Position numbers and translations under genes: made by a program. From NCBI GenBank assembly GCA_041396685.1, contig JAWKYD010000010.1, forward strand, positions 186,001-250,000: DNA of 64,000 nt. The letters are read 5' to 3'. The first letter of the stretch is position 1. Each line of letters starts with the position of its first letter. Shown here one piece after another: positions 32,197 to 40,246 of the stretch. The notes under the pieces were generated by a model that worked only from the letters and a program-made list of their open reading frames with translations, made no database searches and had not been told where the DNA came from. Source of the stretch: JAUIAI01 sp041396685. GTDB lineage: Bacteria > Pseudomonadota > Gammaproteobacteria > Burkholderiales > Burkholderiaceae_E.

Positions 32197-32391
32197 ATGA
32201 AAAAGAACATGGGTGGTCTGGATCGCGGCCTTCGTCTGATCGTCGGAATCGCGTTGATCGTGGCCGCCGCCACCGGCAGTCTCGGCGTCTGGGCCTATAT
32301 TGGTGTGGTGCCGGTACTGACGGCGCTGATCGGCAGTTGCCCGCTGTACAGCGTGCTGGGCATTCGCACCTGTCCGGCCGCCAAGGCCTGA
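32197..32391 (+). CDS. DUF2892 (YgaP C-terminal-like) membrane protein
   Basis: The 64-aa protein MKKNMGGLDRGLRLIVGIAL... has the family start 'N-G-LDR-LR-IVG' and two hydrophobic helices, ending 'IGSCPLYSVLGIRTCPAAKA' with two Cys residues. In E. coli the same fold is the membrane part of the rhodanese YgaP; free-standing copies often sit with sulfur-transfer or Crp/Fnr genes. GGGAG precedes the ATG. The conserved C-P-L-Y--LGI--C motif suggests thiol or persulfide chemistry, which is inferred. Confidence 0.92.
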   Translation: MKKNMGGLDRGLRLIVGIALIVAAATGSLGVWAYIGVVPVLTALIGSCPLYSVLGIRTCPAAKA

Positions 32392-32532
32392 AGCGAAGGC
32401 GGAACCGCCGGGCCCTGCCCTCGCAGCCGGCCCGGCCCGCCGATCGGCCGGCGAGTGTGCAAAATAGCGTCTCCATGAAAACCCGGCGCCCTGGCTGAGA
32501 AGCCGAAGGGCCCGCCACACCGGAGACACCGC

Positions 32533-33513
32533 ATGCGCACCCGCGTCACTGATTTGCTGGGCACCCGCTACCCGATCGTGCAGGGTGGCATGCAGTGGGT
32601 CGGTACCGCCGAACTCGCCTCGGCGGTGTCCAATGCCGGCGCGCTGGGCATCCTGACCGGCCTGACCCAGCCATCGCCCGAGGCGCTCGCCGCCGAGGTG
32701 CGGCGCTGCCGCGAGATGACCGATCAGCCGTTCGGCGTGAATATCACGCTGCTGCCCAAGATCGACCCGGTGCCCTACGATGAATACATCCGGGCCGCGC
32801 TCGACGAGGGCGTACGCGTGATCGAGACCGCCGGGCGCAGCCCGGAACCCTACATGGCGATGATCAAGGCTGCGGGCGCCAAGGTCATCCACAAGTGCAC
32901 CTCGGTGCGCCACAGCGTCAAGGCCGAGACGATCGGCTGCGATGCGGTCAGCGTCGATGGCTTCGAGTGCGCCGGCCATCCGGGCGAGGACGATGTCCCG
33001 AACCTGGTTCTGATTCCGGCCGCGGCGGCCAGGCTCAGCGTGCCCATCATCGCCTCGGGCGGCATCGGTACGGGCGCGCAGATGGCGGCGGTGTTCGCCC
33101 TCGGCGCCGAGGGCATCAACATGGGCACGCGCTTCATGGCCACCCGCGAGGCGCCGATCCACGAGAATCTCAAGCGGGCGATCGTGGCCGGCGACGAGCG
33201 CTCCACCGCACTGGTCTACCGCACGCTGCGCAACACGGCGCGCATCTACCGCAACAGCATCGCCGAACAGGTGCTGGAGATCGAGGGGCGCGAGGGGCCG
33301 ACGCAGTTCAAGGACATCCAGCCGCTGGTGGCCGGCACCCGCGGTCGCGACAACGCGATTCGGGGTGGCGACATCGACGGCGGCGTCTGGACCGCCGGCA
33401 TGGTGATGGGCCTGATCGATGACATTCCGAGTTGCGCGGAACTGATCGATCAGATCATCGGCGAGGCCCGAGCGGTGACGCGCGAGCGCATGGCGGCGCT
33501 GTTGGCAGACTGA
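32533..33513 (+). CDS. NAD(P)H-dependent flavin oxidoreductase / nitronate monooxygenase family
   Basis: The 326-aa TIM-barrel protein starts MRTRVTDLLGTRYPIVQGGM, the characteristic opening of 2-nitropropane dioxygenase-like FMN enzymes. It continues with 'LASAVSNAGALGILTGLTQPSPEAL', 'DGFECAGHPGEDDVPN' (containing the catalytic-region His), 'IIASGGIGTGAQMAAVFALGAEGINMGTRF' (phosphate-binding loop) and a C-terminal cap. The D-G-x-E-C-A-G-H-P-G segment suggests the acyl/enoyl-reductase-like or class II NMO branch rather than the classical fungal enzyme. It is monocistronic as far as can be seen. Substrate unknown. Confidence 0.9.
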   Translation: MRTRVTDLLGTRYPIVQGGMQWVGTAELASAVSNAGALGILTGLTQPSPEALAAEVRRCREMTDQPFGVNITLLPKIDPVPYDEYIRAALDEGVRVIETAGRSPEPYMAMIKAAGAKVIHKCTSVRHSVKAETIGCDAVSVDGFECAGHPGEDDVPNLVLIPAAAARLSVPIIASGGIGTGAQMAAVFALGAEGINMGTRFMATREAPIHENLKRAIVAGDERSTALVYRTLRNTARIYRNSIAEQVLEIEGREGPTQFKDIQPLVAGTRGRDNAIRGGDIDGGVWTAGMVMGLIDDIPSCAELIDQIIGEARAVTRERMAALLAD

Positions 33514-33626
33514 AACGGCTCGGGGCCCTCACGGGCCTGCGATACGGGCGCCGAGTGCGCCTGTCGAGCAATGATCGGCGACGCTCGAGGGTCGACGCCG
33601 AGTTCGCGACGGCGCGCCGGCCGCGC

Positions 33627-34568
33627 TCAGGGCTCGATCGCGCCCTTGCGCTCGACGATCATCCGATAGTGCCCGGGCTCGCGATGGCGCGCGAAGTCGA
33701 ACACGCTGCGTTTGTACGACAGGCCCAGGGTCAGGTCACATCGCGCGATGGCGAGCTCGTCACCCTGGGTGGTGCAGGCCGCGACGATCTCCCCCGAGGG
33801 CGCGATGATCGACGAGTTGCCGATCTGTTCGACACCTTCCTCGTTGCCCGCCTTGGCCACGCCCACCACCCAGGTACCGTTCTGGTAGGCGCCGGCCTGC
33901 ATCACGAGCTGGTTGTGGAAGTGTGACAAGGCATCGTGCTCGGGCGCCGGCGGGTTGTGCACCGGCGTGTTGTAGCCGAGCAGGATCATCTCCACACCCT
34001 GCAGACCCATCACGCGATAGGTCTCCGGCCAACGCCGATCGTTGCAGATCGCCATGCCTATCAGGCCACCGAAGGCGCGCACCACCGGCCAGCCGAGATT
34101 GCCGACCTCGAAGTAGGCCTTCTCGAGATGCTGGAAGCGGCGCCAGGGCTCGTGCCGGTCGTGGCCGGGCAGGTGGATCTTGCGATAGCGCGAAACGATG
34201 CCGCCGGCACGGTCGACCAGGATCGAGGTGTTGAAGCGCCGCTTGCGGCCGGCTTCCTCCGTGAGCTCGGCATAGCCGAGATAGAAGCCGATGTTCAGTT
34301 CGCGCGCGGTCTCGAACAGCGGCGCGGTGGCCGGCCCGGGCATCTCGGCCTCGAAGAAGGCATCGATCTCATCCTGGCGCTCGAAATACCAGCGCGGGAA
34401 GAAAGTGGTCAGCGCGAGCTCGGGATAGACGATGATGTCGCAGCCATGGTGCGCGGCCTCGCGCATCATGCGAGTGAGCCGGGCGACCACCTGGGTGCGG
34501 GATTCGTCGCGGGCGATCGGGCCGAGCTGGGCGGCGCCGACGGTCAGGATTCTCGTGTCGTCTGCCAT
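33627..34568 (-). CDS. N-carbamoyl-D-amino-acid hydrolase-type C-N hydrolase
   Basis: The 313-aa protein is a nitrilase-superfamily enzyme with the full catalytic triad: E50 (YPELALTTFFPRWY), K130 (SRYRKIHLPG) and C175 (GMAICNDRRWPETYR). The TTFFPRWY and CNDRRWPE segments are characteristic of D-carbamoylases, which hydrolyse N-carbamoyl amino acids to amino acid, CO2 and NH3. It is the last gene of a minus-strand operon with a TRAP transporter, diaminopropionate ammonia-lyase and a second carbamoylase; the preceding stop is 54 nt away. The true substrate is probably a ureido compound taken up by the TRAP system. Confidence 0.9.
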   Translation of the reverse strand: MADDTRILTVGAAQLGPIARDESRTQVVARLTRMMREAAHHGCDIIVYPELALTTFFPRWYFERQDEIDAFFEAEMPGPATAPLFETARELNIGFYLGYAELTEEAGRKRRFNTSILVDRAGGIVSRYRKIHLPGHDRHEPWRRFQHLEKAYFEVGNLGWPVVRAFGGLIGMAICNDRRWPETYRVMGLQGVEMILLGYNTPVHNPPAPEHDALSHFHNQLVMQAGAYQNGTWVVGVAKAGNEEGVEQIGNSSIIAPSGEIVAACTTQGDELAIARCDLTLGLSYKRSVFDFARHREPGHYRMIVERKGAIEP

Positions 34569-34622
34569 GGAAACTCCGGCGGTGTCGGGTGCGGGATGGC
34601 GGGCGTCGCCCGCCGGCGTCGT

Positions 34623-35858
34623 TCAGGCCGGATCGGCCAGCGCGAGCAGGCACTGCAGCAGAACGTTTGCGCCGGCCTCGATCTCGTGCGGCGCGGTGTA
34701 CTCGGCCGGGTTGTGGCTGAGGCCGTCACGGCTGGGCACGAAGATCATCGCCGATGGACACACGCGCGCCATCATCTGCGCGTCGTGGCCGGCGCCCGAG
34801 GTCATGCGCCGCACCGACAGGCCGAGCCGGACGGCGGTGTCGGCGACCAGGCCGGCCAACGCGTCGTCGAATCGCACGGGTTCGAAGCGGGCCAGCGACT
34901 CGGTCTCGATGTGCACGCCTTCGGACGCCGCCAGCGAGTCGAGGAAGCTCGCGAGCCGACGCTCGGCCTCGCGCAGCGTGTTCTCGCGTGTGTGGCGCAG
35001 GTCGACCGTGAGTTCGGCCTCGGCGGCGATGACGTTGATCAGGTCCGGCCGAAGCCGTAGTCGTCCGACCGTGCCCACCTGGCCGCTGCCGAGTTCGGCC
35101 GTCAGTTCGCGGACCCGGCAGGCGATCCGCGCCGCACAGTAACCGGCATCGTGGCGCAGGTGCATCGGCGTGGTGCCGGCGTGATTCGACTGACCGGCGA
35201 TGCGCACCGCCTGCCACGAGATGCCTTGCAGGTCGTGCACGGCGCCGATCGTGACGCCCTCGCGCTCGAGCACAGGGCCCTGCTCGACGTGCAGCTCGAT
35301 GAAAGCGCGCGCCGCCACGGTGCCCGGTTCGGCGTCGCCGGCATAGCCGATGCGGGCGAGTTCGTCGCCCAGGCGGGCGCCGTCGATCGCGCGTGTGTCG
35401 AGTGCCTGCTCCAGCGAGAGGCCGCCCACGTGCACCAGCGAACCGAGCATGTCGGGCGCGAAGCGCGCGCCTTCCTCGTCGGTGAACACGGCCACCGCCA
35501 GCGGATGTCGGGTGGCGGCGCCGGCCGCGTTCAGGGTTTCGATCACTTCGAGTCCGGCCAGCACGCCGAGGTTGCCGTCGAAGCGTCCGCCCGTGCGCAC
35601 GGTGTCGATGTGCGAGCCGGTCATCACCGCCGGACCATGCTCGCGACCGTCGCGAATGCCGAACACATTGCCGATGCGATCGATGATCACGCGCAGACCG
35701 AGAGCGCGCATGCGCGCGACGACATGGTCGCGGCCGAGCCTGTCTTCGTCGGTGAGCGCGAGCCGGCAGTTGCCGCCGCCGGGAATGGGGCCGATCTCGG
35801 CCAGCGCATCGATCGCTGCGTTCAGGCGGTGGCCGTCGATGCGCAGACCGCGGCTCAT
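34623..35858 (-). CDS. Zn-dependent hydantoinase/carbamoylase family hydrolase (M20)
   Basis: The 411-aa protein has the M20 metallopeptidase-like catalytic domain with metal-site motifs VMTGSHIDTVRTGGRFDGNLGVLAGLEV, FTDEEGARF and FIELHVEQGPVLE, plus a dimerisation domain and 'SGAGHDAQMMARVCPSAMIFVPSRDGLSHNPAEYT' near the C-terminus. This is the pattern of L-carbamoylases, beta-ureidopropionases and allantoate amidohydrolases (HyuC/AllC/AmaB). Its ATG overlaps the stop of the ammonia-lyase gene (ATGA, 35855-35858), indicating tight coupling and a shared pathway. Confidence 0.92.
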   Translation of the reverse strand: MSRGLRIDGHRLNAAIDALAEIGPIPGGGNCRLALTDEDRLGRDHVVARMRALGLRVIIDRIGNVFGIRDGREHGPAVMTGSHIDTVRTGGRFDGNLGVLAGLEVIETLNAAGAATRHPLAVAVFTDEEGARFAPDMLGSLVHVGGLSLEQALDTRAIDGARLGDELARIGYAGDAEPGTVAARAFIELHVEQGPVLEREGVTIGAVHDLQGISWQAVRIAGQSNHAGTTPMHLRHDAGYCAARIACRVRELTAELGSGQVGTVGRLRLRPDLINVIAAEAELTVDLRHTRENTLREAERRLASFLDSLAASEGVHIETESLARFEPVRFDDALAGLVADTAVRLGLSVRRMTSGAGHDAQMMARVCPSAMIFVPSRDGLSHNPAEYTAPHEIEAGANVLLQCLLALADPA

Positions 35859-37075
35859 GGTGCGGCGGGCGAAAGCCCGGTCAGGTCACGATAGAGGGCC
35901 GGGTCGGTGTCGCCCTCGCTGCCGATCAGCAGCACGCGCGAGTCCGGGCCGAGGGCCAGCAGGGCGGTCACCCCGGGATGGTCGAGCGCCAGGATCAGCG
36001 CGGCCAGGCCGGCCACGCCGGTCTCGCCGGCGACGATGGCGGGATCGTCGCCGCAGGGCTCGGCCAGCCGGCGCATCGCCGGGCCGATGGGATCGTCGTC
36101 GATGGCGACGAAGGCCTGCGCGGCGCGCGACACCACCTGCCAGGCCAGCGGCGAGACCTCGCCACAGGCGAGGCCGGCCATCACGGTTTCGAGCGAGCCG
36201 CCGACCACGGTCGGCTCGCCCGCCATCGCGCTGCGCAGATGGCAGTCGGCCGTGCGCGGCTCGACGACGATCACGCGCGGGCGTCGCTCGCCCCAGCGCA
36301 ACCAGAACACGGCGGCGACCGCTGCCGCCAGGCCGCCGACGCCGGCCGGCAGAAACACGTGTGTGGGCGGCGTGTCGCCGAGCGCGTCGGCCATCTCGTG
36401 GCCAAGCACGCCGTAGCCGTGCATGACATCGGTGGGGATTTCGGTATAACCGGGGTAGGAGGTGTCCGACACCACGGTCCAGCCGTGGGCGCGGGCCTGG
36501 GCATCGGCGTGCCGCACCGAATCGTCGTAGTTGCCGGGCACGCGCTCGACGGTCGCGCCATAGGCGCGGATCGCCTCGCAGCGGCCCTCGCTGACGGTTT
36601 CGTGCACGACGATCACGCAGCGGCAGCCGAAGCGCTGCGCGCCCCAGGCGACCGAGCGACCGTGGTTGCCGTCGGTGGCGCAGGTGACCGTGATGTCCGC
36701 CGTTCGCGACCGATGCGCACCGGCCAGCAACTCGGCACCGCTGGCCTCGATGCCTTGCTCGGCCAGACGCTGTTGCAGCACGCGCAAGACGGCATAGGCG
36801 CCGCCCAGGGCCTTGAAACTGCGCAGGCCGAAGCGGCCACGCTCGTCCTTGTAGAACAACGACGCGATGCCGAGCGACCCGGCCAACGCGGGCAGTGCCC
36901 GTAGCGGCGTGACCGCATAGCCGGGCCAGCGGCCGATCTCCTCGCGTGCCCGTCCGAAGCCGGCAGCGTTCAACACCGCCGCGGCCGGCGCCGGGTAGGG
37001 CGTCATTGCCGACGCCGCCAGCGGATTGGCGAACGCATCGACAGCGGGCGCGTGGATCGGGCCGGCCGCCGCCAC
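35855..37075 (-). CDS. Diaminopropionate ammonia-lyase
   Basis: The 406-aa protein is a fold-type II PLP enzyme. The PLP lysine lies in 'FGLRSFKALGGAYAV', the substrate-binding segment is 'TCATDGNHGRSVAWGAQRFG', and the Gly-rich phosphate cup is 'VFLPAGVGGLAAAVAAV'. The sequence follows YgeX/DpaL closely (WPGYAVTPL, LFYKDERGRFGLRSFKALG), so it should convert 2,3-diaminopropionate to pyruvate and two ammonia. It begins with GTG at 37075, directly after the dctP stop; an ATG at 37006 is a shorter alternative. It lies between the TRAP transporter genes and two carbamoylases. Confidence 0.92.
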   Translation of the reverse strand: MAAAGPIHAPAVDAFANPLAASAMTPYPAPAAAVLNAAGFGRAREEIGRWPGYAVTPLRALPALAGSLGIASLFYKDERGRFGLRSFKALGGAYAVLRVLQQRLAEQGIEASGAELLAGAHRSRTADITVTCATDGNHGRSVAWGAQRFGCRCVIVVHETVSEGRCEAIRAYGATVERVPGNYDDSVRHADAQARAHGWTVVSDTSYPGYTEIPTDVMHGYGVLGHEMADALGDTPPTHVFLPAGVGGLAAAVAAVFWLRWGERRPRVIVVEPRTADCHLRSAMAGEPTVVGGSLETVMAGLACGEVSPLAWQVVSRAAQAFVAIDDDPIGPAMRRLAEPCGDDPAIVAGETGVAGLAALILALDHPGVTALLALGPDSRVLLIGSEGDTDPALYRDLTGLSPAAP

Positions 37076-38116
37076 TTACTGCTGCGCCTTCGCGATGTTG
37101 GCGAGCATGGCCTCCATCAGCGCGACGCCATCGGCGCCGAGCTTGTCGGCGATGATCTTGCGAACCGCTGGCTGCGAGGATTTCGCGAAGGCCTCGAGTT
37201 CGGCCGGCGCCACCGCATTGATCTTCATCTTCCTGGCCAGCTTGGGCAGCCCCTTCTCGGTCGATGCCTCGATGATGCGCGAGATGCCGCGTCCGGCGCC
37301 GACGGCCACCATGGCGGCCTCGTCGACGATGCGCTTCTCGGCATCGCTCAAGCCATTGTAGAAGGCCGGGTTGATGAACCAGAGATAGGGCGTGATCACG
37401 TGATTGGTGATCGACAGATAGCCCTGCACCTCGTCGAACTTCGCGAACGCGATGATCGGCACCGGGTTCATCTGGCCGTCGGCCACGCCGGTCTGCAGCG
37501 CCGTGTAGACCTCGGCCCAGGGCAGCGGCGTGGGCTGGCCGCCCAGCGACGAGATGATCGCCTCGTGCGTCGGCAGGGTCATGGTGCGGATGCGCAGGCC
37601 GTCGAGATCGGCGGCCTTGGTGATCGGTCGCTTCGAGTTGGTCATCGCGAAGAAGCCGCCGCTGTCGAGCATGCCCAGCACCTTCAGTCCGGCCTTGGCC
37701 TCGAGGTCGGCGGTCAGCTTCTTGCCGAAATCGCTGTCCTTGTCGATGACCTTGGTGGCCACGGCGATGTTCGGGAACGCGAACGGCAGATCGAACACGC
37801 CCACCGGCGGATAGTGCGAAGCGACGCCGCCGGCCGACGAGATGCACGACTCGACGATGCCGTCCTTGACCTGGCCGATCACTTCGTTGTCCTTGCCGAG
37901 TTGGCCGTTCGGGAACAACTGCACCTCGATCGCGCCGTTGGTCTGGGTCTCGACCAGGTTCTTGAACACCGCGGCCATCGCGCCGGAGTGGCTCTCGAAC
38001 GGGCTCTCGGGGTTGAGGTGGGCGATGCGCATGACCTTTTGCGCGTGGGCCGGGGCGGCGGCCACGGCGAGCGCGGTGACCGCCGCAGCGAGGGCGAGTT
38101 TGAGAAAGGGTTTCAT
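37076..38116 (-). CDS. dctP: TRAP transporter substrate-binding protein (DctP family)
   Basis: The 346-aa protein starts MKPFLKLALAAAVTALAVAA with a Sec signal cut near AHA-Q. The mature protein has the DctP pattern (MRIAHLNPESPFESHSGAMAAVFKNLVETQTNGAIEVQLFPNGQLGKDNEVIGQVKDG) and the carboxylate-binding Arg region 'DLDGLRIRTM'. GGAGG lies about 7 nt before the ATG. It should capture an organic acid, here probably a ureido or amino acid given the downstream enzymes. The gene follows dctM on the same strand. Confidence 0.93.
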   Translation of the reverse strand: MKPFLKLALAAAVTALAVAAAPAHAQKVMRIAHLNPESPFESHSGAMAAVFKNLVETQTNGAIEVQLFPNGQLGKDNEVIGQVKDGIVESCISSAGGVASHYPPVGVFDLPFAFPNIAVATKVIDKDSDFGKKLTADLEAKAGLKVLGMLDSGGFFAMTNSKRPITKAADLDGLRIRTMTLPTHEAIISSLGGQPTPLPWAEVYTALQTGVADGQMNPVPIIAFAKFDEVQGYLSITNHVITPYLWFINPAFYNGLSDAEKRIVDEAAMVAVGAGRGISRIIEASTEKGLPKLARKMKINAVAPAELEAFAKSSQPAVRKIIADKLGADGVALMEAMLANIAKAQQ

Positions 38117-38186
38117 CGGGGGGCCTCCAGGCATGGTGGAAAGAGTGCCGTCGGCGACGCGCGACGGAAGGATGCAGAGGGCCGGG

Positions 38187-39476
38187 TCACTCGACCAGCC
38201 CGAGCATGCGGGGTACGAGCAGCGTCAGCGTCGGCCAGTAGGCGATCACCACGAGCACCAGCAATTCGGCGAGCAGGAACGGCCACAGGGCGCGCGCGAT
38301 GCGCTCGAGCCGTTCGCCGGTGACCGACGACAACACGAACAGACAGGCGCCCACCGGTGGCGTCATCAGCGAGATGTTCAACGCCAGCACGATCATGATG
38401 CCGGCGTGCACCGGGTCCATGCCGATCGACTGGGTGAGCGGCACCAGCACCGGCGCCAGGATCACCAGCATCGCGTTGATGTCCATGAACATGCCCAGCA
38501 GCAGCAACATGAGCAGGATCAGGCCGATGACCACGCCGGGCTGGCTCGAGAACGACAGGAAGCCGCTGGCGATCGCCTGCGGAATGCGGTTGAAGGTCAT
38601 CCACCAGCCGAGGATCGAGGCCGAGGCAATGATGAGAAACACGATGCCGGTGACGTGCGCGGTGCGGATCGACATCTCCACCAGGTCGCGGCGGCTCAGG
38701 CGGCGATAGACGAGACCGCCGATCACCAGCGCGTAGAGCACCGCGATCGAGGCCGCCTCGGTGGGCGTGACCACGCCGCCGAGAATGCCGCCCAGGATGA
38801 TCACCGGCATCATCACCGCGGGCATGCCCTGCCAAAGGGCGACCACCATTGTCTTCACGCTCGCGCGGCGGTCCGACTTGGGCAGTTTCCAGCGTTTGCC
38901 GAACACGCCGATCACCGCCATGCAGACCGCGCAGATCAGCAGGCCGGGCACGATGCCGGCCGCGAACAGCCCGGCGATCGACACGCCCATCAACGAACCG
39001 TAGATCACCATCAGATTCGACGGCGGGATCGTCGGCCCGATGATCGAGCCGGCCGCGGTGACGGCGCAGGCGAACGGCCGCGAATAGCCGTTCCTGACCA
39101 TCGCCGGCACCAGCGTGTTGCCGAATGCGGCGGCATCGGCGGTGGCCGCACCGGTCAGGCCGGCGAACATCACCGAGGCCACCATGTTCGATTGCGCCAT
39201 GCCGCCTCGCAGCCAGCCGACCATCGCATCGGCGAGGTCGATCAAGCGGTCGGTGATACCCGAGCGGTTCATGATCTCGCCGGCCAGGATGAAGAACGGC
39301 ATGGCCAGGAAGGTGAACAGATCGAGGCCGGCGAAGAAGCGCTCGACGGCCATGCCGAAGAAGCGTCCGCCAGGGTCGATCGTCCACATGCCGACCACGC
39401 CGGCGATGCCCAGCACGTAGCCGACCGGCATGCCGATGGTCAGCAGCACGAAGAACGTCACCGTCACCCAGGTCAT
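38187..39476 (-). CDS. dctM: TRAP transporter large permease (DctM)
   Basis: The 429-aa protein has 11-12 hydrophobic helices and the DctM signatures (FFAGLDLFTFLAMPFFILAGEIMNRSGI near the N-terminus, FAGLTGAATADAAAFGNTLVPAMVRNGYSRPFACAVTAAGSIIGPTIPPSNLMVIYG in the middle). It is the sodium-coupled transport subunit. Its start overlaps the dctQ stop by 4 nt (39473-39476). An intervening gap of 70 nt separates it from dctP. Confidence 0.94.
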   Translation of the reverse strand: MTWVTVTFFVLLTIGMPVGYVLGIAGVVGMWTIDPGGRFFGMAVERFFAGLDLFTFLAMPFFILAGEIMNRSGITDRLIDLADAMVGWLRGGMAQSNMVASVMFAGLTGAATADAAAFGNTLVPAMVRNGYSRPFACAVTAAGSIIGPTIPPSNLMVIYGSLMGVSIAGLFAAGIVPGLLICAVCMAVIGVFGKRWKLPKSDRRASVKTMVVALWQGMPAVMMPVIILGGILGGVVTPTEAASIAVLYALVIGGLVYRRLSRRDLVEMSIRTAHVTGIVFLIIASASILGWWMTFNRIPQAIASGFLSFSSQPGVVIGLILLMLLLLGMFMDINAMLVILAPVLVPLTQSIGMDPVHAGIMIVLALNISLMTPPVGACLFVLSSVTGERLERIARALWPFLLAELLVLVVIAYWPTLTLLVPRMLGLVE

Positions 39477-40009
39477 GGCCGGAAATCCTCGTGCTCGGCG
39501 CGTACGGCCAGCAAGCCCTGGTCACGCAACGCCACCAGCAGCATCAGGATCGCGGCCAGGCCGCCGAAGGCCGGCACCGCCGCGAACGGCAGCGCCTTCG
39601 TCATGCCGTAGATCATGGTCAGCCGGGTCGTGCCGCGACCGACCAGGCCGATTCCGTAGACGAAGATGAACGCGAAGAAAGCAAATGACAGCAGGTCGAT
39701 CACGGCCAGCAGCAGCCGGCGCGCGCCACGCGGTAACGCGGTGAACAGGAACTGCACGCCGATATGCTGGCGGCGCACGATGCAGCCGGCCGCGGCGAGC
39801 AGCGCCAGCCAGATCATCAGATAGCGCGCCGCCTCCTCCATGAACGTGAACGGCAGGGGCAGCGCATAGCGCACCAGCACGCCGAACCAGACGTCGACGA
39901 CGAGCAGGGCGAGCAGGGCCACGCAGGCACGGTCGATCCAGCGGCCGAGGCCGCTTGCGAGTCGATCGCTGACGTCGGCCCAGCGGGGAATGATCGGGAT
40001 TTCGGGCAT
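39473..40009 (-). CDS. dctQ: TRAP transporter small permease (DctQ)
   Basis: The 178-aa protein starts MPEIPIIPRWADVSDRLASG and has four hydrophobic helices with the DctQ motif 'FTFMEEAARYLMIWLALLAAAGCIVRRQHIGVQFL'. It is the first gene of the dctQMP / ammonia-lyase / carbamoylase operon. The frame is open upstream to 40078, but the ATG at 40009 gives the expected family length. Confidence 0.9.
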   Translation of the reverse strand: MPEIPIIPRWADVSDRLASGLGRWIDRACVALLALLVVDVWFGVLVRYALPLPFTFMEEAARYLMIWLALLAAAGCIVRRQHIGVQFLFTALPRGARRLLLAVIDLLSFAFFAFIFVYGIGLVGRGTTRLTMIYGMTKALPFAAVPAFGGLAAILMLLVALRDQGLLAVRAEHEDFRP

Positions 40010-40162
40010 CGGATGAATGGGCGGCCGGACGGCCGCAATGCCGGGCCGTCCCATTCGACAGTCCGAGGCAAGGGCCATGCCAGGCCGCCTGCCCGCCGCC
40101 GAGGCATGATGGGTGGGGGGGCGAGCGGCGGCGTCGCCCGTCCGCGCCCCAGAACAGGACTC

Positions 40163-40196
40163 GTCTGGTGCTGTCTGGTGCGCACCGTCACGGTGC
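40163..40196. repeat. Tandem 10-bp repeat plus hairpin upstream of dctQ
   Basis: GTCTGGTGCT (40163-40172) is followed directly by GTCTGGTGCG (40173-40182), and GCACCG-TCA-CGGTGC (40182-40196) follows as a 6-bp inverted repeat. Together they lie 150-190 nt upstream of the dctQ ATG in the 237-bp promoter region of the operon. They are a possible regulator-binding site. Confidence 0.4.
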
Positions 40197-40246
40197 AGAT
40201 CGGGTAATCGGGAGGGGCCGTTCGCCCGCTCGATTCCGGCGGTGCC

